Part shown: one piece after another, positions 49,683 to 59,249 of the stretch
How the letters are laid out: each line of letters starts with the position of its first letter
How positions within the stretch are numbered: position 1 is the first letter of the stretch
NCBI GenBank assembly: GCA_905197665.1
Contig: CAJJZP010000002.1
Location: 122,726-186,725, forward strand
From: an uncultured Collinsella sp.
GTDB lineage: Bacteria; Actinomycetota; Coriobacteriia; Coriobacteriales; Coriobacteriaceae
DNA length: 64,000 nucleotides
Direction: 5' to 3'
The notes under the pieces: model-generated
What the model saw: only the letters and a program-made list of their open reading frames with translations
The model's database searches: none
What the model was told of the DNA's origin: nothing
Position numbers and translations under genes: made by a program

Positions 49683-52600
49683 GTGTATCTCAAGTCCCTC
49701 ACGCTCAAAGGGTTCAAGTCGTTTGCCGACCGCGCCCATATGACGTTTGAGCCGGGCCTGACCGTCATCGTCGGTCCCAACGGCTCGGGAAAATCGAACA
49801 TCTCTGACTCGATTCTGTGGGTCCTGGGCGAGCAGAGCGCCAAGCAGCTGCGCGGCCAGGCCATGGAGGATGTCATCTTCTCGGGCTCGTCAGCGCGCAA
49901 GCCGGTGGGTGTCGCCGAGGTCACTCTGGTGCTCGATAACTCGGACCATATGCTGCCCGTCGACTTTGACGAGGTCGCCATCACCCGTCGTATGTATCGC
50001 TCGGGCGAAAGCGAGTACCTCATCAACTCGAGCCCGTGCCGCCTGATGGACATTCAGGACATCCTGCACGATTCGGGCCTGGGTAAGGATACGCATTCCA
50101 TCATCAGCCAGGGCAAGCTCGACGCCATTTTGCAGAGCCGCCCCGAGGAGCGCCGTGCCCTCATCGAGGAGGCCGCCGGCATCTCCAAGCACAAACGCCG
50201 CAAGGAGCGTGCGCTCAAAAAGATTAAATCGATGGACGAGCACTTGACCCGTGCCCGCGACATCAATAAGGAAATCGCCCGTCAGCTGCGGCCGCTGGAG
50301 CGTCAGGTCGATCGCGCGCGCAAGTACAAAGAGCTGTCCTCGCGCGCGAACGAACTTACGCAGATGCTGGCCGTCGACGAGCTTCGTTCGCTGCAGTCGC
50401 AGTGGAACGACTTGGAGAGCCGCTCCAAGGAAGGCGCCGCCGAGCTGGAGCTTGCGCAGTACCGCATGGGCGAAAAGGAGCGCGAGCTCGAGAAGCTCCA
50501 GGTTATGCTCGAGGAAAAGGGCCTGTTTGTGGGCGACCTGGGCGAGCAGCGCCGCCATATGCAAGACGTGGTCGGCCGCATTAACTCCGATATGCGCCTG
50601 CTCGAGGAAAAGGGCCACAACATGGTGTCGCGCCTGTCCGACATGCGTGGCCAGATCTCGAGCTCCGAGCATCAGCGTCGTCGCGTGGTCGAGGAGCTCG
50701 AGGACGCGCGTGCACAGCTTGAGGAAGTGACCGGCGCGCACATGCAGGCCCAGGAGGACGTTGACGCCGCTGGTCCTGCCGCCGCTGAGCTCCACGAGCG
50801 GCGCGTGGCGCTCGACAATCAGATTTCGCAGCTTACGCGTGAGCAACGCGATGTGCAGCGTGTGGCCGATAACGCGGCGCTCGAACTCGCCAAGGTGAAG
50901 GACTCGCTGAGCAACGCCGAGGTCGAGGACAACATGTACGCCTCGCGCTTGGAGCAGATCGATGAACAGCTCGAGGAGGTCACGGCCTCGCTCGAGAGCC
51001 GTCGCGACCGTGCTGAGGAGCTTGAGAGTGCCCTTGAGGCGGCTCGTCAGGCCCAGAACGATGCGCGCGAGGCCACCGAGACGGCACGCGCTGCCCTCAA
51101 GGACCTGCGTAATCGCGAGAGCGAAGCGCGCAACAAGCTGTCCGAGGTTCGCTCGGAGCTTGCCAGCCAAAAGAAGCTCGATGCCCGCATGGCAGACAGC
51201 TCGCCGCTGGTGAGCCGTCTGGTGGGCGCGCTGGGCGACGATGTTTCGGGCCGTCTGGGCGATGTGCTCGAGGCACCGCGTGAGCTCGAGGGTCTGGTTG
51301 AGCAGCTGCTCGCAGGTGATATCGATGCCCTGCTGTTCGATAACGCTGCCGCACTCGAGCGCGCCGGTCGCGCTGCCCTGGACCAGAAGAAGGCCTCGGG
51401 TGAGGCACTGCTGATGGCGCGCGGCGTGAGCGGCGGTGCTGCTGCCAATGGCGCTGCCGGTACGCGTCTGGTCGATCGTCTGTCCGTGCGCTCCGGTTAT
51501 GGCCCGGTTGTCGAGGCCCTTCTCGGCGGCTATTACGTGGTCGATGACTTGGCTGCCGCGTTGGCTGCCCCTGTCGTTGACGGTGTGACCTACGTGACTC
51601 CCGATGGCGCCCGCGTGAGCTGTGGTGGTCTGGTGCGCGTGGGGCTCGATGCCGGCGAGGCTTCGGGTGCCTTGGAGCGCAAGCGCCGCATCCGTGAGCT
51701 CGAGGGCCTGGAACCCGATCTGGCTGCTGTGTTTGAGCATGTGTCGGATCAGGTCGTCGAGGCCAATGCGGCCGTTGAGGAGGCGCGTGCCGCCGAGGGC
51801 GATGCCGCCGGCGAGATCGCCCGTCTTGAGGGCGAGTGCCGCTCGCTGCTCTCCGAGATCGGGCGCTTGGAGCAAAGCGCCAACAATGCCGAGGTCGAGC
51901 GCGTGCGTATTTCCAAGCGCCGTGAGCAGGCCGCCGAGGCCGTTCGCGCTGCGCGCCCGCGCGTGGACGAGCTCACCCGTTCGCGTGACGAGGCCCGTGC
52001 TCAGGCAAGCGCCCTGGGCTTGCAGATTGCCGAGGCCAACGACGAGCTCGACCGCGTGCGCCGTGACGATTCCGAGGCTGCCGGCAAGCTCGCCGACGCC
52101 AAGGTTCGTCTAGCCCAAACAAGCGAACGTCTGCGTTCTCTGAAGGGCCGTGTACCCGATCTGGAGCATCGCCTGGAGGGCATCGACCGCCGTATACGCG
52201 GAACACGCCAGGCCTCGCGCTCACTCGAGCTGCTGCGCCTGCGCGTCGACCCCATGCACGAACGCTATTCGGCCCTGTTGGAACGCGCGTCGGATTGGGC
52301 GGCGCGCCTGCGTGACCAGGCCTCTCTGGAGGAGGCGGACTCCGCTTCGCTCAAGAAGACCATTGAGGACGCCAAGGCAGAGGTTGCCCGTGCCAAGGAG
52401 CGGGTCGATACCGCCACTGCCACGCAAAACGAGTTCAAGGTCGCGCGTGGCAAGCTCGAGGTGCAGGTAGAGGCCGCCATCAAGGCCATTACCGCCGATG
52501 GCACCACGGTGCTCGAGGAAGCGCTTATGCTTCCTGCGCCCACCGACCGCGATGCCGCCGAGCGCGAGCTCAACCAGCTTGTGCGCCAGATCAACAACCT

Positions 52601-53219
52601 TGGTCCCGTTAACCAAGTTGCCATGGAGGAGTACGAGCAGCTCAAGCGCCGCGCCGACTACATCGAGGAGCAGCTGACCGATCTGGAGAGCGCGCGTAAG
52701 GCACTCACCAAGATCACGGTGGCCATTGATCGCAAGATGCGCAAGGCGTTCCTGGTGACCTTTGAGAAGGTCGATGCGAACTTCCGCGAGATCTTCGCCA
52801 TGCTGTTCCCGGGTGGTCAGGCGCATCTGGAGATGACTGACCCCGAGCATCCGGCCGAGACGGGCATCGAGGTCGTGGCGCAGCCGCGCGGCAAGCGCAT
52901 CACCAAGATGATGCTCATGTCGGGCGGCGAGAAGAGTCTGACGGCGCTCGCCCTGCTCTTTGCCGTGTACCGCACGCGCACGGTGCCGTTCTATGTGCTG
53001 GACGAGGTCGAGGCGGCGCTTGATGACGCCAACCTGTCCAAGCTCATCGGCGCCCTTGATGTGCTGCGTTCCGATACGCAGCTCTTGGTCATTTCGCATC
53101 AGCGCCGTACTATGGAGGACGCTGACGTCCTCTACGGCGTCTCGATGCAAGCCGACGGCGTCAGTCGCGTCGTCTCGCAAAAACTCGATCGCGAAACCGG
53201 AAAGGTCGTGAATGCATAA
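49683..53219 (+). CDS. smc: chromosome segregation ATPase SMC
   Basis: 1,178 residues from GTG. Walker A GPNGSGKSNISDSILWVLGE near residue 32, long coiled coils either side of a hinge (about 500-640, Gly-rich with GDDVSGRLGDVLEA and YVTPDGARV), and the C-terminal ATPase half with LMSGGEKSLTALALLFA and VLDEVEAALDDAN. Organises and separates chromosomes with ScpA/B, which are not in the window. Its stop overlaps ftsY by 1 nt. Confidence 0.97.
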   Translation: MYLKSLTLKGFKSFADRAHMTFEPGLTVIVGPNGSGKSNISDSILWVLGEQSAKQLRGQAMEDVIFSGSSARKPVGVAEVTLVLDNSDHMLPVDFDEVAITRRMYRSGESEYLINSSPCRLMDIQDILHDSGLGKDTHSIISQGKLDAILQSRPEERRALIEEAAGISKHKRRKERALKKIKSMDEHLTRARDINKEIARQLRPLERQVDRARKYKELSSRANELTQMLAVDELRSLQSQWNDLESRSKEGAAELELAQYRMGEKERELEKLQVMLEEKGLFVGDLGEQRRHMQDVVGRINSDMRLLEEKGHNMVSRLSDMRGQISSSEHQRRRVVEELEDARAQLEEVTGAHMQAQEDVDAAGPAAAELHERRVALDNQISQLTREQRDVQRVADNAALELAKVKDSLSNAEVEDNMYASRLEQIDEQLEEVTASLESRRDRAEELESALEAARQAQNDAREATETARAALKDLRNRESEARNKLSEVRSELASQKKLDARMADSSPLVSRLVGALGDDVSGRLGDVLEAPRELEGLVEQLLAGDIDALLFDNAAALERAGRAALDQKKASGEALLMARGVSGGAAANGAAGTRLVDRLSVRSGYGPVVEALLGGYYVVDDLAAALAAPVVDGVTYVTPDGARVSCGGLVRVGLDAGEASGALERKRRIRELEGLEPDLAAVFEHVSDQVVEANAAVEEARAAEGDAAGEIARLEGECRSLLSEIGRLEQSANNAEVERVRISKRREQAAEAVRAARPRVDELTRSRDEARAQASALGLQIAEANDELDRVRRDDSEAAGKLADAKVRLAQTSERLRSLKGRVPDLEHRLEGIDRRIRGTRQASRSLELLRLRVDPMHERYSALLERASDWAARLRDQASLEEADSASLKKTIEDAKAEVARAKERVDTATATQNEFKVARGKLEVQVEAAIKAITADGTTVLEEALMLPAPTDRDAAERELNQLVRQINNLGPVNQVAMEEYEQLKRRADYIEEQLTDLESARKALTKITVAIDRKMRKAFLVTFEKVDANFREIFAMLFPGGQAHLEMTDPEHPAETGIEVVAQPRGKRITKMMLMSGGEKSLTALALLFAVYRTRTVPFYVLDEVEAALDDANLSKLIGALDVLRSDTQLLVISHQRRTMEDADVLYGVSMQADGVSRVVSQKLDRETGKVVNA

Positions 53220-54136
53220 TGGGATTCTTCGATGCTCTCTCGCGCGGACTTGAGCGCAGCCGCGAGGCCCTCAACGAGGTCTTTTACTTTGGCGGCGAGG
53301 TCGACGAGGATTTTTGGGAGGACCTAGAGGATACCCTCGTCATGGGTGACATGGGTGCCGAGGTCGCCATTCAGGTCTCCGATGACCTGCGCGACGCCGC
53401 AGCCAAGAAGAACCTCAAGACCGCCCCGCAGCTTCGCCGCGCCCTGGCCGAGCAGCTCGAGGGCCATTTTGTGCCTGTTGAGCGCGACCCGTTTTCCGAC
53501 ACGCCGAGCTGCGTGCTGTTTGTCGGCATCAACGGTGCCGGTAAGACCACCACGGTCGGCAAGATTGCGAGCGCCATGGCCGCCCGCGGCAAGAACGTGG
53601 TGATCGGTTCGGCCGACACCTTCCGCGCCGCTGCCATCGAGCAGCTCGATGTGTGGGGCCAGCGTGCCGGCGTACCGGTTATCAAGCGTGACCGCGGCTC
53701 CGATCCGGCGAGCGTGTGCTATGACGTGCTCGACGAGGCCGATAAGCGCGGCAGCGACCTGGTGCTCATCGATACCGCCGGTCGTCTGCACACGAGCCCC
53801 GAGCTCATGCGCGAGCTCGCCAAGGTGGTCAACGTGACCCGTAAGCGCGCCGCCAATATGGCCGCCGGCCCCATGCCGGTTTCGGTCGTGCTTGTGATCG
53901 ATGCCGCCACTGGTCAGAACGGTCTGAACCAGGCGCTCGAGTTTAACGAGGCGCTGGGTCTGGACGGTATCATCATGACGAAGCTCGACGGTACGGCAAA
54001 GGGCGGCATCGCCATGGCCGTGGCCGAGAAGCTCAAGCTCCCGATCCTGCGCGTGGGCGTGGGCGAGCAGGTCGATGACCTACAGGAGTTCAATGCCAAA
54101 GATTTCTGCCGCGCCCTGGTGGGCGAGTCCAATTAA
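53219..54136 (+). CDS. ftsY: signal recognition particle receptor FtsY
   Basis: 305 residues: NG domain only, without the long acidic A domain of E. coli. GINGAGKTTTVGKIA (G1), GSADTFRAAAIEQL (I-box region), LIDTAGRLHTSPELM (G3), and TKLDGTAKGG (G4 and closing loop). Binds Ffh at the membrane to deliver nascent membrane proteins. Confidence 0.96.
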   Translation: MGFFDALSRGLERSREALNEVFYFGGEVDEDFWEDLEDTLVMGDMGAEVAIQVSDDLRDAAAKKNLKTAPQLRRALAEQLEGHFVPVERDPFSDTPSCVLFVGINGAGKTTTVGKIASAMAARGKNVVIGSADTFRAAAIEQLDVWGQRAGVPVIKRDRGSDPASVCYDVLDEADKRGSDLVLIDTAGRLHTSPELMRELAKVVNVTRKRAANMAAGPMPVSVVLVIDAATGQNGLNQALEFNEALGLDGIIMTKLDGTAKGGIAMAVAEKLKLPILRVGVGEQVDDLQEFNAKDFCRALVGESN

Positions 54137-54146
54137 GGAGTGACTA

Positions 54147-55622
54147 GTGTTTGATTCCCTGAGCGATCGCCTCAACGACACATTTGACCGCCTGCGTGGC
54201 AAGGGTAAGCTGACCGAGGCCGACATCACCTCGGCCATGCGCGATATTCGCATGGCGCTGCTCGAAGCCGACGTCAACTTTAAGGTTGTCAAGGAGTTCG
54301 TCGCCAAGACCAAGGAGCGCTGTATGACCGCCGAGGTCATGGAGTCGCTGTCGCCGGCGCAAAACGTCGTCAAGATCGTGCTCGACGAGCTTACCGAGAT
54401 GCTCGGCTCCACCGAGAGCAAGCTCGTTTTTAGTAACCGCATTCCTAATGTCATCATGCTCGTGGGCCTGCAGGGCTCCGGTAAGACCACGGCTGCCGTA
54501 AAGCTTGCCTACCTGCTCAAGAAGCAGGGCCGCTCGCCGCTGCTCGCCGCGTGCGACGTCTACCGTCCCGCTGCTGCCGACCAGCTTGCCACGCTCGGTG
54601 GCGAGATCGGCGTGCCGGTCTTCCGCGGTGACGGCGAGCACCCGGTCGACATCGCCAAGGGCGCCATCCAGGAGGCCGTCGACCACCTGCGTGACGTGGT
54701 CATCGTCGATACTGCCGGACGTCTTCAGATCGACGAGCAGATGATGCAGGAGGCCGTCGACATCAAGAAGGCCGTCAAGCCCGACCAGGTGCTGATGGTC
54801 GTCGACGCCATGACCGGCCAGGATATCGTCAACGTGGTCTCGACGTTTGCCGAGCGCACCGACTTTGATGGTGTGATTATCTCCAAGCTCGACGGTGACG
54901 CCCGTGGCGGTGGCGCGCTTTCGGTGCGTCAGGTGACCGGCAAGCCCATCAAGTTTGTGAGCATGGGCGAGAAACCCGATTCGCTTGAGCCGTTCTATCC
55001 CGATCGCATGGCCAAGCGAATCTTGGGCATGGGCGACGTTGTCGGCATCATCGAGAAGGCCCAGGAGGCCGCCGATGCCGAACAGCTCGAGGCTGCCGAG
55101 CGCATGCTGCGCGAGGGCTTTACCATGAATGACATGCTCGACCAGATGAAAGCCGTCAAAAAGATGGGCGGCATGAAGGGTATCCTGGGCATGCTCCCCG
55201 GTGGCCAGCGCGCGCTCAACCAGATGGGCGGTAACCTGGACGAGGGCATCTTCGACAAGAACGAGGCCATCATCATGTCGATGACCAAGGAGGAGCGTCT
55301 GCGTCCCTCCATCATCAACGGCCAGCGTCGCGCGCGTATCGCCAAGGGCGCCGGTGTGACCCCCACCGAGGTCAATAGCCTTATGAAGCAGTGGGGCGAG
55401 ATGAACAAGATGATGGGCCGCATGCGCACGATGGCCAATCAGGCACAGGCCGGCGGCAAGAAGGGCAAAAAGGGCAAGAAGGGCAAGAAGATGCGCATGC
55501 CCAATATCCCTGGGCTGGACGCTATGGGTCTGGGCGGCATGGGCGGCCTGGGTACGGGCGGTCCCAAGTCCGATATGGAGCTGCTGCGCCAGATGGAAGC
55601 GCAGATGCGCAATAAGAAATAG
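54147..55622 (+). CDS. ffh: signal recognition particle protein Ffh
   Basis: 491 residues from GTG 54147. N domain, then GLQGSGKTTAAVKLAYLL (G1), DTAGRLQIDEQMM (G3) and SKLDGDARGGGALS (G4). The M domain follows, Met-rich with MGGMKGILGMLPG and ending in Lys/Met/Gly-rich sequence. It binds signal sequences and 4.5S RNA. The ffs RNA gene is not evident nearby. Confidence 0.96.
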   Translation: MFDSLSDRLNDTFDRLRGKGKLTEADITSAMRDIRMALLEADVNFKVVKEFVAKTKERCMTAEVMESLSPAQNVVKIVLDELTEMLGSTESKLVFSNRIPNVIMLVGLQGSGKTTAAVKLAYLLKKQGRSPLLAACDVYRPAAADQLATLGGEIGVPVFRGDGEHPVDIAKGAIQEAVDHLRDVVIVDTAGRLQIDEQMMQEAVDIKKAVKPDQVLMVVDAMTGQDIVNVVSTFAERTDFDGVIISKLDGDARGGGALSVRQVTGKPIKFVSMGEKPDSLEPFYPDRMAKRILGMGDVVGIIEKAQEAADAEQLEAAERMLREGFTMNDMLDQMKAVKKMGGMKGILGMLPGGQRALNQMGGNLDEGIFDKNEAIIMSMTKEERLRPSIINGQRRARIAKGAGVTPTEVNSLMKQWGEMNKMMGRMRTMANQAQAGGKKGKKGKKGKKMRMPNIPGLDAMGLGGMGGLGTGGPKSDMELLRQMEAQMRNKK

Positions 55623-55646
55623 GGCTGTAATTCCAGCTTGATATGG

Positions 55647-55684
55647 CAAAGGCCACTCGGAAGTTACCGGGTGGCCTTTGTTGT
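55647..55684 (+). terminator. ffh terminator (bidirectional possible)
   Basis: 14-bp stem CAAAGGCCACTCGG / CCGGGTGGCCTTTG (one wobble) with loop AAGTTA, then TTGTTG. Lies between convergent genes. Confidence 0.8.
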
Positions 55685-55742
55685 TGGCTTTGATAGTTGG
55701 GCTGCGTTCAGCGTCGCGCCCCGAGCTCGCGGTGCCGTGCCG

Positions 55743-56507
55743 TTAGTGGCAGCCGCAGCCCTCGTGGCCCTCGGGCTCGTGATGGCCGTGGCAGCTGCAG
55801 GACTCGCCATGTTCGTGGGCGTGGTCGTGGTCATGGCCGTGGCAGCTGCAGGTGGCCTCGCCGTTCTGTGCGAGCGTTCCGGCGATAAGGGCCTCGACAC
55901 AAGCGTCGCAGCTGCCCTGAGCTCCTGCGTACACCGTGATGCCGGCTTGGGCAAGCGCGTTGATGGCGCCACCGCCGATGCCGCCGCAGATGAGCGTGTC
56001 CACGCCACCGTTGGCGAGCAGGCCCGCAAGGGCACCGTGGCCGGTGCCGTCGGTGCCCACGACCTGCTCGTTGAGTACCTTGCCATCCTGAATGTCGTAG
56101 ATCTTGAACTGCTCGCTGTGGCCAAAGTGCATAAAGATGTTGCCGTTGTCGTACGTGGTTGCCACCCTCATGGTGTCGATCTCCTTTGCTGGCCATACGG
56201 CCGTTGCCGTAGTAATGGGGGAGTACGCGATATTGCCGCCTTCGATGACGATTGCCCGTCCATTGACCAACGCGTTTGCCACCTTGCGATGCGCTCGGCT
56301 GCAAATAGCCGCCACCGTGGCGCGCGCGATGCCCATCTGCTGTGCGGCTGCCTCTTGGTTAAGGCCTTCCAGGTCGCACAGGCGCAGTACTTCGAGCTCA
56401 TCGACCGTCATCTCGATGGCGTCTCCGCTGGCAAGGCCGTCGGGGGTAAAGCCGCGATATTCGGGGATGATCCCAACACGGCGTAATTTTTCGCGTCTTC
56501 CTGCCAT
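55743..56507 (-). CDS. DUF134 HTH regulator fused to a NifX/NifB-like domain with His/Cys-rich tail
   Basis: About 254 residues from ATG 56507; an upstream in-frame ATG at 56579 adds a weak stretch. The N-terminal DUF134 domain has MTVDELEVLRLCDLEGLNQE then AAAQQMGIARATVAAICSRA, a sigma-like helix-turn-helix. The middle is a dinitrogenase iron-molybdenum cofactor-type domain with NIFMHFGHSEQFKIYDI and LICGGIGGGAINALAQAGI. The tail is metal-rich: CSCHGHDHDHAHEHGE and a second CHGHH run. It looks like a metal-sensing regulator, perhaps of Fe-S or metal handling. No nif genes are near. Convergent with ffh. Confidence 0.85.
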   Translation of the reverse strand: MAGRREKLRRVGIIPEYRGFTPDGLASGDAIEMTVDELEVLRLCDLEGLNQEAAAQQMGIARATVAAICSRAHRKVANALVNGRAIVIEGGNIAYSPITTATAVWPAKEIDTMRVATTYDNGNIFMHFGHSEQFKIYDIQDGKVLNEQVVGTDGTGHGALAGLLANGGVDTLICGGIGGGAINALAQAGITVYAGAQGSCDACVEALIAGTLAQNGEATCSCHGHDHDHAHEHGESCSCHGHHEPEGHEGCGCH

Positions 56508-56520
56508 ACTCTCTCCAAAT

Positions 56521-56534
56521 CTGACATATGTCAG
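56521..56534. promoter_or_regulatory. palindromic operator CTGACATATGTCAG
   Basis: Perfect 14-bp palindrome 14 nt upstream of the DUF134-fusion start. A second copy of one half, TATGTCAG, is at 56580-56587. It is probably the operator of the regulator or the shared control site with thyA; binding is inference. Confidence 0.65.
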
Positions 56535-56723
56535 TAATAGGATAGCGTGTATGCGGTTCCGCGCAAGCTTTTTTAGCATATGTCAGAAATTCAAAGTTGT
56601 TACGTCTGCGATTGTGGCGGTGCTGGCTGCCGTGCATTGCGTGTGCCGACCCAAGTGTCCAATCCGACACTGCGCGCCTGGGCTACAATTAAAATCGCTT
56701 ATAGGCGACTGACAGGAGGGTCA

Positions 56724-57572
56724 ATGAGCAAGGCTGATCAACAGTTTGTAACCATGTGCCGCGATATTCTGGACCATGGCACCACCACCGAGGGCCAAAA
56801 GGTCCGCCCGGTGTGGGAGGATGGCACTCCTGCCTATACAATTAAAAACTTTGGTGTCACGGCACGCTATGACCTACGTGAGGAGTTTCCGGCGCTTACC
56901 TTGCGTCGTACGGCCCTCAAATCTGCCATGGATGAGATCCTATGGATCTATCAAAAGAAGTCCAATAACGTGCATGATCTCAACAGCCATATTTGGGATG
57001 AGTGGGCCGACGAGACCGGCTCCATCGGCAAGGCCTACGGGTATCAGATTGGGCAGAAGAGCCATTATGCCGAGGGCGATTTCGACCAGATGGACCGCGT
57101 TCTGTACGACCTTAAGAACACGCCGTACAGCCGCCGCATTATGACGAATACCTATGTGTTTAGCGACCTGTCCGAGATGCACCTGTATCCGTGCGCCTAC
57201 AGCGTGACGTATAACGTGACGCAGCGCCCGCAGGATGACAAACCGACGCTCAACATGATTCTCAACCAGCGCAGCCAGGACATTTTGGCCGCGAACAACT
57301 GGAATGTGTGCCAGTACGCCATCTTGCTGATGATGGTCGCGCAATCGGTCGATATGATTCCCGGCGAGCTGCTGCATGTGATCGCCGATGCCCACATTTA
57401 CGACCGTCATGTCGATATCGTCCGCGAGCTTATCGAGCGTCCGCAGTTTGCCGCGCCTAAGGTAACGCTTAACCCCGATGTACATGACTTCTATGCGTTT
57501 ACGACCGATGATCTGATCGTCGAGGGCTATGAGCACGGCCCGCAGGTCAAGAACATCCCCATTGCGGTGTAG
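56724..57572 (+). CDS. thyA: thymidylate synthase (ThyA type)
   Basis: 282 residues from ATG 56724 with CAGGAGGG upstream; the frame to 56580 overlaps the divergent operator region. MHLYPCAYSVTYNV contains the active-site Cys (near 156), followed by LNQRSQDI and the dUMP-binding HIYDRHVD region. Methylates dUMP with methylene-THF, so folA (next gene) regenerates THF. folA begins directly after the stop. Confidence 0.95.
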   Translation: MSKADQQFVTMCRDILDHGTTTEGQKVRPVWEDGTPAYTIKNFGVTARYDLREEFPALTLRRTALKSAMDEILWIYQKKSNNVHDLNSHIWDEWADETGSIGKAYGYQIGQKSHYAEGDFDQMDRVLYDLKNTPYSRRIMTNTYVFSDLSEMHLYPCAYSVTYNVTQRPQDDKPTLNMILNQRSQDILAANNWNVCQYAILLMMVAQSVDMIPGELLHVIADAHIYDRHVDIVRELIERPQFAAPKVTLNPDVHDFYAFTTDDLIVEGYEHGPQVKNIPIAV

Positions 57573-57581
57573 GTGACGCGC

Positions 57582-58100
57582 ATGACGTGTAAGCTTTCCG
57601 CCATTGTCGCCGTGTGTGACGATTGGGGCATTGGGTGCGAGGGTGACATGGTCGTGTCTAATCGCGCCGACATGCGTCATTTTGTGGCGCGCACCAAAGG
57701 CTGCCCGGTCATTATGGGACGCAAGACGCTGCTGAGTTTTCCCGGCGGGCGTCCGCTCAAGAACCGTCGTAATATCGTGCTCACGCGCGATGAGGACTTT
57801 GCTGCCGAGGGCGTCGACGTGGTGCATAGCGTCGACGAAGCGCTCACCGCGGTAGCCGATGAGCCCGTTGCGTGGGTGATCGGTGGCGGCGAGGTGTATC
57901 GGCAGTTTTTGCCGTATTGCGCCGAGGCCGAGGTTACGCATAACCATTGCGTGCATGACGTGGATACGTATTTTCCCGATCTGGATGCCGATCCCGCGTG
58001 GGAGATTGCGCGGCGTGGCGGTGTTGCCACGATTACCTCGGGCGAGGGCGACGAGGGTGTCGATTATGAGTTCGTAACGTATCGTCGCGTTGAGGCGTAA
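57582..58100 (+). CDS. folA: dihydrofolate reductase
   Basis: 172 residues from ATG 57582; GTG 57573, which follows thyA immediately, is in frame and possible. KLSAIVAVCDDWGIGCEGDM and VIMGRKTLLSF, with WVIGGGEVYRQFL, are the DHFR core blocks. Reduces dihydrofolate produced by ThyA. Confidence 0.93.
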   Translation: MTCKLSAIVAVCDDWGIGCEGDMVVSNRADMRHFVARTKGCPVIMGRKTLLSFPGGRPLKNRRNIVLTRDEDFAAEGVDVVHSVDEALTAVADEPVAWVIGGGEVYRQFLPYCAEAEVTHNHCVHDVDTYFPDLDADPAWEIARRGGVATITSGEGDEGVDYEFVTYRRVEA

Positions 58101-58139
58101 ATCGTCCGGCGTGAACGGTATCATCGGATTGTTTGAATG

Positions 58140-58170
58140 CATGGGGCGGCGCTTAGCGTCGCCTCGTTTG
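58140..58170 (+). terminator. GC-rich hairpin after folA
   Basis: GGCGGCGC with GCGTCGCC and a short loop, then TCGTTTGG. A weak, short terminator-like stem, with no long U-tract. Confidence 0.5.
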
Positions 58171-58209
58171 GTATAGATGCGCTGTAAAGAAAGGTGCGGG
58201 CTGGCTGCT

Positions 58210-59124
58210 ATGACTGATGCCGTTGAGGTGCTGCGAATCGATTCGCTCGAGGACGAGCGGCTTGATGCCTACGTGCGACTGACCGAGCGTGAGCTGCGCT
58301 GCGTGCTGGAGCCGCAGAAGGGCATTTTTATCGCCGAGAGTGCCAAGGTCATCGAACGTGCGGTTCGCGCCGGATACGAGCCGGCGAGCTTTCTTTTGGG
58401 CGAGCGCTGGCTCGACCAGATGATGCCGCTGTTTGAGCGCCTGGCGGTACGCGAGGGCGCGGGTCCGGTTCCCGTGTTCGTTGCCTCGATGGAGCTTATG
58501 GAGCGTCTGACGGGTTTTAACGTGACGCGCGGTGCGCTCGCGGCATTTCGTCGCCCGCGACAGATTCCGGTTGATGAGTTCTTGGGCGGCGTCGTCGAGG
58601 CGGCGGGGGAGCGCCCGGTGCGCGTGTGCGTGCTCGAGGGCATTGTCGACCATACCAATGTGGGCGCAATATTCCGCTCGGCGGCCGCGCTCAACGTCGA
58701 CGGCATTTTGGTCAGTCCTACGTGTTGTGATCCGCTGTATCGTCGTTCGGCCCGCGTGAGCATGGGCACGGTGTTCCAGGTGCCCTGGACACGCATTGGC
58801 AGCGAAGCGCGCGTATGGCCGCATGATGGGCTGGCGGCGCTACACGATGCGGGCTTTTCGTGTGCCGCTATGGCGTTGACGGATGATTCGGTGTCGCTGG
58901 ACGATCCCGCGCTCCAGGAGATTGACCGCCTGGCAATCTTTATGGGCACCGAGGGTGCTGGCTTGGGCGCCAAGACCATTGCAGGCTGCGACCGCGCCGT
59001 GCGTATTCCGATGGCGCATGGGGTCGATTCACTCAACGTGGCCGCGGCAAGCGCTGTTGCCTTTTGGCAGCTGTGCCCGCATGTGAGCAACGAGTACCAC
59101 TACCAGCCGGGGCTGTATCACTAG
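58210..59124 (+). CDS. TrmH/SpoU-family RNA methyltransferase
   Basis: 304 residues from ATG 58210; an upstream in-frame ATG at 58177 is possible. The SPOUT knot appears as VLEGIVDHTNVGAIFRSAAA, then LAIFMGTEGAGLGAKTI and RIPMAHGVDSLNVAAASAVA, all three conserved SpoU motifs. The N-terminal substrate-recognition region is of the 23S/rRNA or tRNA 2'-O-methylase type. Which nucleotide is modified cannot be told. Confidence 0.88.
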   Translation: MTDAVEVLRIDSLEDERLDAYVRLTERELRCVLEPQKGIFIAESAKVIERAVRAGYEPASFLLGERWLDQMMPLFERLAVREGAGPVPVFVASMELMERLTGFNVTRGALAAFRRPRQIPVDEFLGGVVEAAGERPVRVCVLEGIVDHTNVGAIFRSAAALNVDGILVSPTCCDPLYRRSARVSMGTVFQVPWTRIGSEARVWPHDGLAALHDAGFSCAAMALTDDSVSLDDPALQEIDRLAIFMGTEGAGLGAKTIAGCDRAVRIPMAHGVDSLNVAAASAVAFWQLCPHVSNEYHYQPGLYH

Positions 59125-59249
59125 GCAGATAGTTAGCACCGGGCTCTGGTTCGGGGCGTTTCGGCCGACGTCGGTCGGTGCTAAGCTGGTATTTGCTTTG
59201 GTCTTAAATTGCCGTTTTGTTGTTTGACGTACGCTGGTGGGGAGGGCGT

